From NCBI GenBank assembly GCA_028554645.1, contig JAQOOI010000017.1, forward strand, positions 62,001 through 126,000: a DNA stretch of 64,000 nt, written 5' to 3'. A program made the translations under genes and the position numbers. Source of the DNA: Omphalotus guepiniiformis (taxonomy: Eukaryota; Basidiomycota; Agaricomycetes; Agaricales; Omphalotaceae). Of this stretch, positions 42,330 to 51,854 are shown one piece after another (position 1 is the first letter of the stretch; every line of letters starts with the position of its first letter). The notes beneath the pieces were generated by a model. That model searched no databases. It had not been told where the DNA came from and was given only the letters and a program-made list of their open reading frames with translations.

Positions 42330-44153
42330 ATGGAGCGACTACCATACGACCCAAGTCTGGAAGCATGTCCGGATTACATGCACAATCGGCACCAAGCCCT
42401 TCGCGCGTTAATCGTTGCAGATGCCAACGCACCTAATATTACTTCAGATGAAGAAGCAGCACAGCACTTGGCAACACTTTGGACAGCCGAGAACACGGAA
42501 CGAAGGCAACAGTATCAGCAGCAAGTAGCAGCAGACCGAGCCTTAGAAGAGGAGAGGAGAGAGCAGGAAGAAGAGGCGAGAAGAATTCAGCGAGAAGAGG
42601 AGAATCAGAAGACAGAAGACGCGAAGAAAGAAAAAGAAAAGAAGAGGGAAGTGTTACATCCGTTTCAGTCCGGAGTCGGGATGGGAGCAATGCAAGACAG
42701 GCTCCCACCATACGCTCAGCAGCTTCTCAAGAGGAGAAAGTTCTTTCCACTCTGGTACTGCCTCCCCGAGGCATGCACGGAAGCCGCTGAGAATGCACGT
42801 AGCGCAACGGACGATTTTGGATTCGACTTATCCAAGGACGTAGACGGGAAGATTGCTGTCAACGCAGCCCCAGCGACGAGGCCATCCACGAAGGCGAAAG
42901 CCGACATCAAGCTAACATGGCAGGAGGTTTTGCAGGCGAAGAACCTATTTCTCAACTCCCTTCCCCTCGGAGCATACCCACAGCAACATATCAAAATGTT
43001 TAGTTTGTTCTACGTCAATATGGAAATGCACCCATCCATCAGGCTTCCTCGCGGAGAGCGAGCATTCGCACTATACCACGCAATGGCGCGCAGGGAATGG
43101 TACGAGAGAAACGAAGAAGGAAAGCCTTTCGATTTAGCGGTAATTGATGAAACGCTCCTTCGTCGATGCATGGACGGCATCGAAAGAGAAGATGTAGACA
43201 ACCAGCTAGCACGGTAGGCAATCCATATGCATATATAATTGTGCTTTACTGACGATACATGTTTCTTGTATGTGCTCTCTATGTGTTGTCTCGCAAACCC
43301 CGACATCCACGCGTCCCGCAACCTTGCCTTTTGGGCACTCGCACATCCATGCACTATCACGTTCTATCGCGACACATGTATTGCTCTCCAAAAACAACCA
43401 CCCACGATTGCTACCCGCACTGCTACCCATCGTGGCTCCCATCGTTGCTCCCTTCATTGCTCCCTTCATTGCTCCCTTCATTGCTCCCTTCATTGCTCCC
43501 TTCACTGCTCCCTTCATTGCTCCCACATTGCTCCCTTCATTGCTACCCAAACGCTGCCCTCATTGCTGCCCATTGCTACCCAATGCTACACATGGCTACC
43601 CACACTGCTGCCCATTGCTCCCTTCATTGCTCCCCTCATCATGTTCGTGAACTTCTGTGTTCCTTTGAAATGGGATACCATTAGGTTGGATAAAGCAGCG
43701 CGTAGTTACGAGGGACAAAATTCACAGTCGTCCCGAGCTCGCAACAAACAAAACGCAGCCAGGACTCGAGCTCAGCCATACCCAACTTCAGACTCGGCAG
43801 GCACATTTTCCAAGAAGCAGAAGCAGAGTTCAACATTTGGTCAGTCCTTTCGAGACGCCGATTCGGAAGAACTCAGAGATTCGGAGACTCACCACTCACG
43901 ATGTCCACTATGCCTGGGAAAGGACAGACACGACATCAGAAAATGCCAGCGGACCGTCATGTGGGATAACAAAACCCCTACACACTGTACTCGTAACAGC
44001 AGAGGACACCTCAACAACCCCCAGGGAGTCGAACTATGCACCAACTGGCAGCGACCCAATGGATGCACACACAAACAACACCCGGACAAACACGAATGCT
44101 CAGGCTGCGGAGACTCTCATCACGGAGCTCAGAGCTGTCCGCGAGGCCCGTAA
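42330..44153 (+). CDS. Ngaro Gag-like protein with zinc knuckles
   Basis: Starts at 42330 ('MERLPYDPSLEACPDYMHN'). The frame upstream is open through A1 but the Gag-like text begins here. It has an early coiled coil rich in Glu/Arg ('EERREQEEEARRIQREEE') and a conserved body ('PPYAQQLLKRRKFFPLWY', 'LTWQEVLQAKNLFLN', 'FSLFYVNMEMHPS', 'RREWYERNEE'). A 471-nt intron (43214-43684) keeps phase and contains the GCTCCCTTCATT minisatellite. Exon 2 ends with Cys/His clusters ('CPLCLGKDRHDIRKC', 'CTNWQRPNGCTHKQHPDKH', 'CSGCGDSHHGAQSC'), which fit nucleic-acid-binding knuckles of basidiomycete tyrosine-recombinase elements. About 450 residues. Confidence 0.8.
43427..43640 (+). repeat. 12-bp minisatellite in the gag intron
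   Basis: Repeats of GCTCCCTTCATT (at least seven near-perfect copies at 43450-43545, then degenerate GCTxCCCAT copies to 43640). All frames stay open through it because 12 is a multiple of 3, but the splice sites at 43214 and 43684 place it in an intron. Confidence 0.8.
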
Positions 44154-46200
44154 ACAGAACGCTTTAACGCCGCTACACGCTAATGCCTGGCGTGACGCTC
44201 TTGCGAAATCAGGGCTATCTCGTAAATACCCCCAACTTGTGGATAGCATTAAACATGGCTTCAACGTCGGCATGCCCATCATTCATAATATCTACACCCC
44301 ACCTAATCGCATCACTACAGATGAATACCAAGCAGCTTTCCATACCATTGCCAACAACGAGTTTCGCGTGAAGCGTTGGTTAGGCCCATACCCTGCACAA
44401 GTCATAGAAGCCGTCATTGGTCCTTTTCAAACCTCGCCCATCAGCATAATTCCGAAAGCGGGAAAACCTGGCAAGTTTAGACTCATACAAAATTTCTCAT
44501 ACCCATATCCACCATCACATAATCTCAACGCTTCGGGCACGAACGTTAACACGCACATACTCCCCAACTCATCAAGCTCATGCAGCATCGTTCGCATCAC
44601 ATCAGTAAATTCTGCCATCGACTCTACACTATACCCGTGTCTATGGGGAACCTTCGCAAACACATGCAGACTCATATGGACACTTCCACCCGGTAGTCAA
44701 GGTGCAGTACGAGACATTTCGGAAGCATATCGCACCGTACCACTAGATGTCAATGAATGGCCTGCAGCCGTAGTGCGAATTTCGGAGCAGGATGAGTTTG
44801 CAGTAGACACATGCAACATGTTCGGCCTTCGCTCGGCAGCAGGGATATTCGGACACGTTGCAGACGCGGGCATGGACATCTTCCGAGCAAATGGTTTAGG
44901 ACCTCTCACAAAGTGGGTAGATGATCATTTATGGTTCCGGATACTCAGACAACACCTAGAGCAGTCAAACAGGCTACGAATGAAGCTGAGGCACAGGGTT
45001 GCAGAGTCGGGGGGTAGAATGCACGTTCGGGGAAGACTGCTTTTTCAGGGACATTCTTTACCTAGTGGGAAGTCCGAGGAGTTCGACGACGACTTTATCT
45101 TCCCACTCACTGATCATTCACTTGACTCCGCACGATCACAGACTGATGCCATGTACACTTATGCCTTTTGTGACATCGACGCAATATCAAATTGTCTAGG
45201 TTATGTGTGGGAGACTTCGAAAGATATTGCTTTCTGTTATGAACCCATATACTTTGGATTTCAGTGGAACATACAGGAGAGAAAGGTCTCGGTACCACAA
45301 GGCAAAAGAGAAAAGTATCAGACTGCTATCCTGGCATGGGAATCAAAGCATACACATAACAGCGAAGAAGTGGACAGCTTATATGGGAAGCTCATGCATG
45401 TCAGCCTCGTGCTAACATCGGGCCGGGCTTATCTGATCGAGTTCGAGAAGATGAAAGCATTACTGAGTGACGCTCCACGTTTTACCTCTCACCGACCACC
45501 CAAAAACCTCTCGAAAGACCTTCAGTGGTGGAAAAACAGACTATCTAAACCTATCGTTGCCCCTATTCCAGGTCCTGAAACTATCTTAGACCTCAATGCA
45601 TTCTCAGACGCTAGCGGAGGATATGGCATCGGCATATGCATCCGTGGCTACTGGCGAGCATATAGACTTCTTCCGGGATGGCGAGGAGATGGCGAAAGGG
45701 ACATTGGCTGGGCAGAAGCAGTGGGCTTCTACCTTCTCGTCCAAGTCATTGCAGCATACAGCCAGCGAGGGCATCATTACAAAGTACACGGAGACAATGA
45801 AGGAGTTGTCGAAGGATGGTGGAATGGTCGCAGCAGAAACAGATCCACAAACAACGTATTCAAACGCGTTCATCAGCTCCTTGAAAGCGAGCAATTCTAC
45901 GTACACACCAGATACATTCCCAGTGCCGAAAACCCTGCTGATAAACCCTCACGAGGCATCTACGGTCCACAGAACCTCCTTCTTCCACGAATCCCCATCC
46001 CAGACGAACTTAAATCCCTCCTCGTTGATTTCGACAGTCCCCTCACAGAATCCGAACATCGTCAATATGCTGGTAGAAGCCCTAATCACCAATCTAAACC
46101 TGCTAGAGGACCCGATCACAGAAGCGGATGTCAAGGAGCGTGGCAAAGAGAGCTCGAGTGTGAAGCTGAAGAACTCCAGTTCATCGCTAACCACTGGTGA
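44059..46200 (+). CDS. Ngaro reverse transcriptase-RNase H
   Basis: The open frame extends from 43837, but the part before 44059 lies inside gag exon 2 in another frame, so the ATG at 44059 ('MDAHTNNTRTNTNAQAAE') or a frameshift from gag is likely. RT motifs: 'ISIIPKAGKPGKFRLIQNFS', 'GAVRDISEAYRTVPLD', 'FGLRSAAGIFGHVADAG' and the catalytic 'KWVDDHLWFRI' (VDD in place of YxDD, as usual in this order). The RNase H of DIRS type follows: 'LNAFSDASGGYGIGI', 'IGWAEAVGFYLLV', 'VHGDNEGVVEGWWNG', 'ENPADKPSRG', giving D-E-D-D. It ends at 46200 while the recombinase frame already runs. No stop or break is seen. Confidence 0.9.
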   Translation: MDAHTNNTRTNTNAQAAETLITELRAVREARKQNALTPLHANAWRDALAKSGLSRKYPQLVDSIKHGFNVGMPIIHNIYTPPNRITTDEYQAAFHTIANNEFRVKRWLGPYPAQVIEAVIGPFQTSPISIIPKAGKPGKFRLIQNFSYPYPPSHNLNASGTNVNTHILPNSSSSCSIVRITSVNSAIDSTLYPCLWGTFANTCRLIWTLPPGSQGAVRDISEAYRTVPLDVNEWPAAVVRISEQDEFAVDTCNMFGLRSAAGIFGHVADAGMDIFRANGLGPLTKWVDDHLWFRILRQHLEQSNRLRMKLRHRVAESGGRMHVRGRLLFQGHSLPSGKSEEFDDDFIFPLTDHSLDSARSQTDAMYTYAFCDIDAISNCLGYVWETSKDIAFCYEPIYFGFQWNIQERKVSVPQGKREKYQTAILAWESKHTHNSEEVDSLYGKLMHVSLVLTSGRAYLIEFEKMKALLSDAPRFTSHRPPKNLSKDLQWWKNRLSKPIVAPIPGPETILDLNAFSDASGGYGIGICIRGYWRAYRLLPGWRGDGERDIGWAEAVGFYLLVQVIAAYSQRGHHYKVHGDNEGVVEGWWNGRSRNRSTNNVFKRVHQLLESEQFYVHTRYIPSAENPADKPSRGIYGPQNLLLPRIPIPDELKSLLVDFDSPLTESEHRQYAGRSPNHQSKPARGPDHRSGCQGAWQRELECEAEELQFIANHW

Positions 46201-47422
46201 TCAGACTGTCACTCCAGGGTCACAGTGGAACGTACCTATCCCTTTACCTAAAACAAATACCACTGCACGTCCGTATCTCCCACATCTTACACCCAGACCA
46301 TCTGGATTACGTCCGCATTGTCTGGCTAGAGAGCGCCTTGTAATATGGAAACCAATTAAACAGCGTAGTTTTCGAGATCTTCAGGGCAGACCCATACTTC
46401 TACCAGAGAGTGATTTAGAGCGCATCCAATTGGTCTTGAGTCAATCATGGGCGGAAAACACCCAATCGACTTACGCCACAGGGCTTCTCGTCTTCCATGT
46501 CTTCTGCGACTCTCGCGATATTCCAGAAGACCAAAGGTGCCCAGCAAGCACAGATCTTATTGGTGTATGGCTTTCTACAGTAGCAGGGGCTTACTCAGGA
46601 TCAGCAGTAAAGAATTATGTCTTTGGGGTACGAGCCTGGCACATCATTCATGGGATGGAATGGAAGACAAACAAAGTAGAACTTGACGCTCTAATCCGCT
46701 CAGCAGAAAAACTACAACCACCAGAATCAAAACGGAAAAAGAGGCAGCCATACACCATTCCCTTCATAGAATCCATCCTAACGAAGCTGAATAAAGATGA
46801 CCCGTTCGATGCAGCGGTAGCTGCCTGTCTCACCACTGTTTTCTACGGAGCAGCCCGAGTAGGAGAATTCACAGTCCCTCGGCTGGATGCTTTTGATGCT
46901 ACGAAATACGTCACACGTTCAGCAATGAGAGAAGGAACAGATCGGAATGGTTTCACCACCACTATCTTTCATGTTCCTCGCACAAAGGCAGATCCAATCT
47001 CAGGAGAGGATGTGTACTGGGCTCGTCAAACAGGACCCACCGACCCTGAAGCAGCACTTCTCAATCACTTCAGGGTGAATGAGCCATCCTCAAATAGTCA
47101 TCTCTTCTCTTACCGACATCAACAACGGGGCAAAGAAATGAAACTACGCCCACTCACAAAGTCTGCATTTGTCACTCGGCTGGCCAAGGCAGCGAAGGCA
47201 TGCGACTTAGACCCTCTTCAAGGACATGGAATCCGCATAGGATCAACTCTAGAGTATCTCCTAAGAGGAATACCATTCGAGGTTGTTAAGGTACTTGGTA
47301 GATGGAAAAGTGATGCTTTCATTACATATCTTAGGAAACACGCTGAGATTATGGCACCCTACATGCAGGCAGAATTACACCAAAAATTCATTGTATACAC
47401 CATGCCTCCAGTTAGGAGATAG
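45596..47422 (+). CDS. Ngaro tyrosine recombinase
   Basis: The frame is open from 45596, overlapping RNase H by about 600 bases in the +1 frame; translation probably starts later, near 46200, or by frameshift. The core-binding part is 'LSQSWAENTQSTYATGLLVF' onward. The catalytic domain has the first Arg in 'YGAARVGEFTVPRLD', the box II His-x2-Arg in 'LQGHGIRIGSTLEYLLRG', 'VVKVLGRWKSDAFITYLRKH' with Trp and the nucleophilic Tyr in TYLRKH. All four signature residues are present. It ends at 47422 before B1. This enzyme inserts the circular DNA copy by site-specific recombination rather than by an integrase. Confidence 0.9.
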   Translation: MHSQTLAEDMASAYASVATGEHIDFFRDGEEMAKGTLAGQKQWASTFSSKSLQHTASEGIITKYTETMKELSKDGGMVAAETDPQTTYSNAFISSLKASNSTYTPDTFPVPKTLLINPHEASTVHRTSFFHESPSQTNLNPSSLISTVPSQNPNIVNMLVEALITNLNLLEDPITEADVKERGKESSSVKLKNSSSSLTTGDQTVTPGSQWNVPIPLPKTNTTARPYLPHLTPRPSGLRPHCLARERLVIWKPIKQRSFRDLQGRPILLPESDLERIQLVLSQSWAENTQSTYATGLLVFHVFCDSRDIPEDQRCPASTDLIGVWLSTVAGAYSGSAVKNYVFGVRAWHIIHGMEWKTNKVELDALIRSAEKLQPPESKRKKRQPYTIPFIESILTKLNKDDPFDAAVAACLTTVFYGAARVGEFTVPRLDAFDATKYVTRSAMREGTDRNGFTTTIFHVPRTKADPISGEDVYWARQTGPTDPEAALLNHFRVNEPSSNSHLFSYRHQQRGKEMKLRPLTKSAFVTRLAKAAKACDLDPLQGHGIRIGSTLEYLLRGIPFEVVKVLGRWKSDAFITYLRKHAEIMAPYMQAELHQKFIVYTMPPVRR

Positions 47423-47577
47423 CTTACTATACGAGCCTCCCGAACAATTTTCCCTCTCACAATACTGCACAAATGGAGACTATTAATGAATACTAGCGCA
47501 TGAGCAGTGGAAGCTCCTTCTTTCATTGGGTATCCGCGGTCACTGGATGCGTCGCTACACTTCTACAAGGTTGGGTA

Positions 47578-47902
47578 TCGCAGCTGACCGCGCATACTGC
47601 TGCTGGAGTCTTTCCGGGGCCCAAGGGTCTGCCGACCTTTGCCCACACACCATAGCCTCATGTCTCACTACTATCGGATTCACTCTGTTGACCTCTTCTC
47701 TTCACACAGAGCAGCAACACACGTTAAGTCTGAAGATTGCTGATCTGCCGGCGCGAAGCTGGCGAGCAGATTGAGGTCTTCGTACGGACACGTGATGCGG
47801 CTTATCCTTTCTCTTTCTCGCCGCATCACCAAGGTCGGAATCGACGTGCTCGTACGCAAGCCTCAAGTCTCTCGTTAGCACTCGTTTCTCCTCTTTTATT
47901 TC
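47578..47902 (+). repeat. Ngaro repeats B1 and A2 (overlapping by GAT)
   Basis: B1 is 47578-47737 and A2 is 47735-47902. The B1-A2 junction (...CTGAAGATTGCTGATC...) is the joint expected of the circular intermediate. Confidence 0.95.
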
Positions 47903-48040
47903 CCACCCTCCGCGCCCAGTTCATCGCAATCGCGTTCAGAAGGTACATCTCATTACTCCACATCACAAACCTCACCCGATTGCTCTGGCGAGACTGCCCA
48001 GCAGCCGCAGGTCAGCTCTCAGGCGGGATCCCGCCCGCCC

Positions 48041-48200
48041 TCGCAGCTGACCGCGCATACTGCTGCTGGAGTCTTTCCGGGGCCCAAGGGTCTGCCGACC
48101 TTTGCCCACACACCATAGCCTCATGTCTCACTACTATCGGATTCACTCTGTTGACCTCTTCTCTTCACACAGAGCAGCAACACACGTTAAGTCTGAAGAT
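48041..48200 (+). repeat. Ngaro repeat B2
   Basis: 160 bases from TCGCAGCTGACCGCG to GTCTGAAGAT, a copy of 47578-47737. The 138-base spacer before it holds the palindrome GGCGGGATCCCGCC near 48022. Confidence 0.95.
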
Positions 48201-50281
48201 AGTTCGCTTTCTCCAATTGTAATCACCAAAATGATCGTCGAGAGTATCACGTCGAGAGCCTGGACCCATCTCCTTCGTTGACGTTGACATTGCATTCGTA
48301 AACGACCAACCACGTTCCGGGGCTTCGCCGTCTGTACGACCAACGTGAGGAGTATAATTAAACGAGTACTTGATCTGACACGAATAGATGTGAGCTGGTA
48401 AATGAAATTTTGGGACCAAGAATCGAATATGGCGAAGAGGATTTGGTGGAACCAGTGAATGGCCATATACTGATGCCCGCTGCGCAAATTTTCGCGAGTA
48501 CTGGCAACCGATATCGTATGAGAGAACAATGTTGTCGGGGGTATTTCGTTGAAGGCTAGAATGCACGAAAAAATCCATGTTAACGTATCTACACAACTGT
48601 TAGCACTGATCAAGAAAGAAAGAAAAAGAGGGCCCACCTCTCGCCCTTTTGCAGGTCCCCGACTGATGTTGGGCGCTTAAAGTCGTGACGCGCGCACTCC
48701 ACTGAACCCACACCAGTCGTCGCAATTCCTTTACCGCCACGAGCAGTAGCCTGCTTGATAGCATTGTGACTGTTACAATTACTTTTTTCCTCCTCGATGT
48801 TGTTCCCGAATTGAGCGAGATGCGAAGCAAAATCGGAGGTGTTGACAAAAAACGATATGCCATGGTTGAATCCCGGATCCTTCCTCTCACTAGACACGTT
48901 GCGACGTTTGAGGCGAAAGTTTGCATCGACAGCCAGAAAGAGTTGGTAGAGCCATCTGCACGAGTTTAAGTCAGTGGCCTGCAGAAAAGACAGGAAGAAA
49001 CTCACGAGTTTGGTAGACGATTGTAGTTCTCAGGGATGTTGATCCCCGGCTGAGGACACATGGGACAGAGAACGGCACAGGAACCCGGCGGAATATCGGC
49101 AAGGCCATTGACGTGATATGTTCTCCCAAAATGTTTCAGCAGTCGCAAGTACCGCCATTGACGAACAGCCCGCAGGAAAGTTTGATAGCGATGCTGTAGA
49201 AATATGTCAAAGAGCGTAAAGACTGAATACGAGAATGAACATACCGGCATTGCGACCGTTCCTGTATTATCTGTGAGGCGCACTAACGAGTGGTAGTATT
49301 CGAAAGCTGAAATCTTTGACATAAAGCTCAGAAGCTGGAATGTTTCAAGACATTGAAATGCTGTGGCTGTCCTTGGCTCCGAAACAGTTGCCGGAAAGAG
49401 ACGAGCTCGCAAGAGTTGAATGTGCATGGGCACTTCTTTTGCACATCGGCAGAATTTGAGTGATAGAGAATGGATGCCAGAGGTATGAATGACGGTGAAG
49501 TCAATAGGAGAGTTCCTAGGAGCGTAGCACACTTCGCCTGAAGGATGACCTGCTTGACAAACCAAGCCAATGTCCTTTAGAGGAATGCGCCTAAAAAAAT
49601 CGCCAGTCCATTCCTTCTTCATGGTAAGAAAAAGTCGCAGCGATAGCCCAAAAACAACTCACTTGAACACGATGGAACCACAGTCCAGCATGACGATTTG
49701 TGAGACATGGCTGACAAAATAAACGCGTGTCCTGACAGTCCAAGCACCGGTATTTTGGATACTGCGTTCCACAGAGACAGACATCGATGTTTTCCCTGCC
49801 TTCCAGGCGAAGCATCTCCTTCAAATAAGTCTGGATATGGGGAAGCCACTGAGTGAGTAGGTCATCCTATTTCATATCCTATCAGTATATACACAAAAGC
49901 GACAAATGATATCCATACTGAGACTCCTGATTTTCGTGCAGCTGTAATTGAAGGATTGAATTCATTGTCACACACGTCGAGGTTGATAGGTTCGAAATTG
50001 GGGTCAAGGACGTTATGAGGTACCGTGTCCGCGTCGTCTTCAAAAGGGCTGGAAGTAGATGATGCTGGGACTGATACACTGTGATAAGCTGTGCGCCTTC
50101 CTGAACGACTGCTGGTTGAGCCATTCATGTCCGTGTGACGATGTCGAACTTGCGTGAATGAAAGCTCAGGGTCGGGGGCAGGCAAAGTAGGGGGCAAAGC
50201 AAAAGGAGTAAATGGAACAGCCGCGTTAAGTTCAGAGAGTCGATGTCGAATAATGTTGGGTTCTTTCTGTTTTCGAGGCAT
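48201..50281 (-). pseudogene. KDZ transposase B, 5' part (cut by Ngaro)
   Basis: Starts at 50281 ('MPRKQKEPNIIRHRLSEL'). It has the CxC2 cluster ('CLCGTQYPKYRCLDCQ', 'FCQPCLTNRHAGLWFHRVQ'), 'RARLFPATV', 'CLETFQLLSFMSKISAFEYY', 'CAVLCPMCPQPGINIPENY', 'FLAVDANFRLKRRNVS', 'VGSVECARHDFKRPTSVG', 'VLSYDIGCQYSRKFAQ', 'FLVPKFHLPAHI', 'HVGRTDGEAPERGW' and 'DDHFGDYNWRKRT'. Every catalytic motif of KDZ A is kept. The frame runs into the Ngaro end at 48200, and the rest is at 40524-42072. With the element removed, reading frame and intron are continuous and match KDZ A in length, so the gene was intact when hit. Confidence 0.88.
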
Positions 50282-50417
50282 GATTTAGTAGGAGGTTGAA
50301 AATGAAAAAAGTTATGTAAGGCCCGCGTCCGCGTCAAGCCTTGGCTGGATACACAAATATAGAACAGTACATATCATATATTGGTAGATCCCCGAGAACA
50401 AGTTTTTAATTAAGAAA

Positions 50418-50862
50418 CTACTTCTGTTCCGCAGCCTTTGCCTCAGCCCGTTGTTGTGCAAAAAACCTCTTCTTGGCGCCATAGCCTTTTGGTATTGGGA
50501 CCGGAACATCGCAATCGTGCTCCGGTGCAACATAAACACCTTCCATCTTCCCTGAACACCAGCACTTATATCTCTCGTGGACCGGAATATCCAGATATGA
50601 TGCATCGTACATAGCACGACGAAGTTGCTGCCAAATGAACGAGGTGAGAACCAACCTCAAAATTATTGACCGATTGTTTGCGCACCTCTCGTTGTATAGA
50701 AACTTGACGTGCGCGCGCTTCAGCTTCATTATCAGGCCGTTTACGAATCGTCATCTCAGGAAAAGCACGAAGAAACCCAGCATGGAGGGAATCGAGGAAG
50801 ACGGTAACTTGAGAGGTAGAGATTGCATTGATATAGGTGGATTTATGTCGGCGGAGCCACAT
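50418..50862 (-). CDS. Cassette gene 2B: partner protein
   Basis: Starts 'MWLRRHKSTYINAISTSQVT' and continues 'FLDSLHAGFLRAFPEMTIRK' and 'RARQVSIQREVRKQ'. An intron at about 50630-50685 leads to 'QLRRAMYDASYLDIPVHERY', 'CWCSGKMEGVYVAPEHDCDV' and a basic, Ala/Lys-rich end. It aligns with the C-terminal half of gene 2A, including the intron before LRRA. It lacks the long Ser/Pro-rich N-terminus, which may have been lost or may lie in exons further up that I cannot see. Same divergent place behind the transposase as in cassette A. Function unknown. Confidence 0.6.
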
Positions 50863-51854
50863 TGCGTGTGGTGCTTCGAGTGGACGGGGCGTAAGGCTGT
50901 GAATGTAGACGAGTTTTCTTTTTTTTCTCTAGATTGAGATGTTATTAGGCGTTACAGGTTCGAGTCTGAAAAATAATCACCTGGCCATTTTCAAAGGGCC
51001 TATCCATCTCAGTTTTTTGGGGCATCGCGAGGTGACGCAAAAGAAACGATACGGAGAGGGAGGCAGGCAAGAGAGTTGTGGGAATACTAGTCTATTGAAA
51101 GCTTATCACAGTTATTACATACATAGATGAATAGGGGTATTGTCTGACCTTTTCATTATTGTCTGACCTTTTACACCCCTTCCTCGTGAACTGATTGCCT
51201 GGCCTGAAAACCTGTCATGAAGCTTGACTAGAAAGGCAACGAGTGTATTGAAGAAGACGATGCTCGAGGTGAGGGGACCGTTTCGACGTTGAACGTATAA
51301 AGTGTCGCACCCAGCAAAACCACCCAGCAAAACCACCGTACTTACTCAGACTTGAATAACACCATACAGTCGGCAATGCTGGAGAACACGATGGATAGTA
51401 AATATGAACTAGGTGAAGGTTCGAAAAATGAATTGATAACAAGGTAAATGAATGACAGCTATATGCAAGCAAGCATAACCTATACTTACCTCAATGGCCT
51501 TTGAGTCGATGTCCATATATGCCTGGATGCTGTGAAGTTCAACCGTACTGAACTGAGGTTTTCAAGCTAATTTCAGCGATCTATTTTGACCCCTTGGCAG
51601 ACCAAAAGTCGTCGTTTAGCGTTGATCAACGGTGGCGAATTCGATGTATGTGGGTGCAAGAGGAAAAGGTCAAACACCATGGGAAAAGGTCAAACACTCA
51701 AAAGGTCAAACACTCGCAAAAGGTCAAACACTCTCGGTGACCGGTTACATTGTATGACCGGTATAGGGCGGCATATGCCGAGCTCAGGGCAGAACAACCG
51801 AGGTCAGGGAGAGCGGCATATGCCGAGAAAGCCTTCCCTTCTCCAATAAGCATT
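50863..51854. other. Region between genes 2B and 3B
   Basis: About 1 kb with no supported gene. It includes four copies of AAAAGGTCAAACACT at 51665-51732 and two copies of ATTGTCTGACCTTTT at 51138-51172 (minus-strand sense of the same AAAAGGTCA core), and a GGCATATGCCGA pair near 51770 and 51813. Confidence 0.5.

Larger units (their letters stand above)
42073..48200 (+). mobile_element. Ngaro-type tyrosine-recombinase retrotransposon
   Basis: About 6.13 kb with the split direct repeat layout A1-ORFs-B1-A2-B2 typical of Ngaro and PAT-like elements. A1 42073-42240 and A2 47735-47902 look identical (168 bases). B1 47578-47737 and B2 48041-48200 look identical (160 bases). B1 and A2 share the GAT at their junction, and GAT also stands at both outer borders, as expected of recombinase-mediated insertion of a circle without target duplication. 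Gag-like, RT-RNase H and tyrosine recombinase frames are open. Identity of the repeats suggests a recent insertion. It sits inside the KDZ B transposase gene. Confidence 0.92.

Noticed and set aside
43427..43640. CRISPR-like array
   Set aside because: Repeats are contiguous 12-mers without spacers, in a eukaryotic retroelement.
43259..43684. Repetitive 'LLPS' and 'APFI' peptides in the gag region
   Set aside because: Frames of the 12-bp minisatellite that lies in the gag intron.
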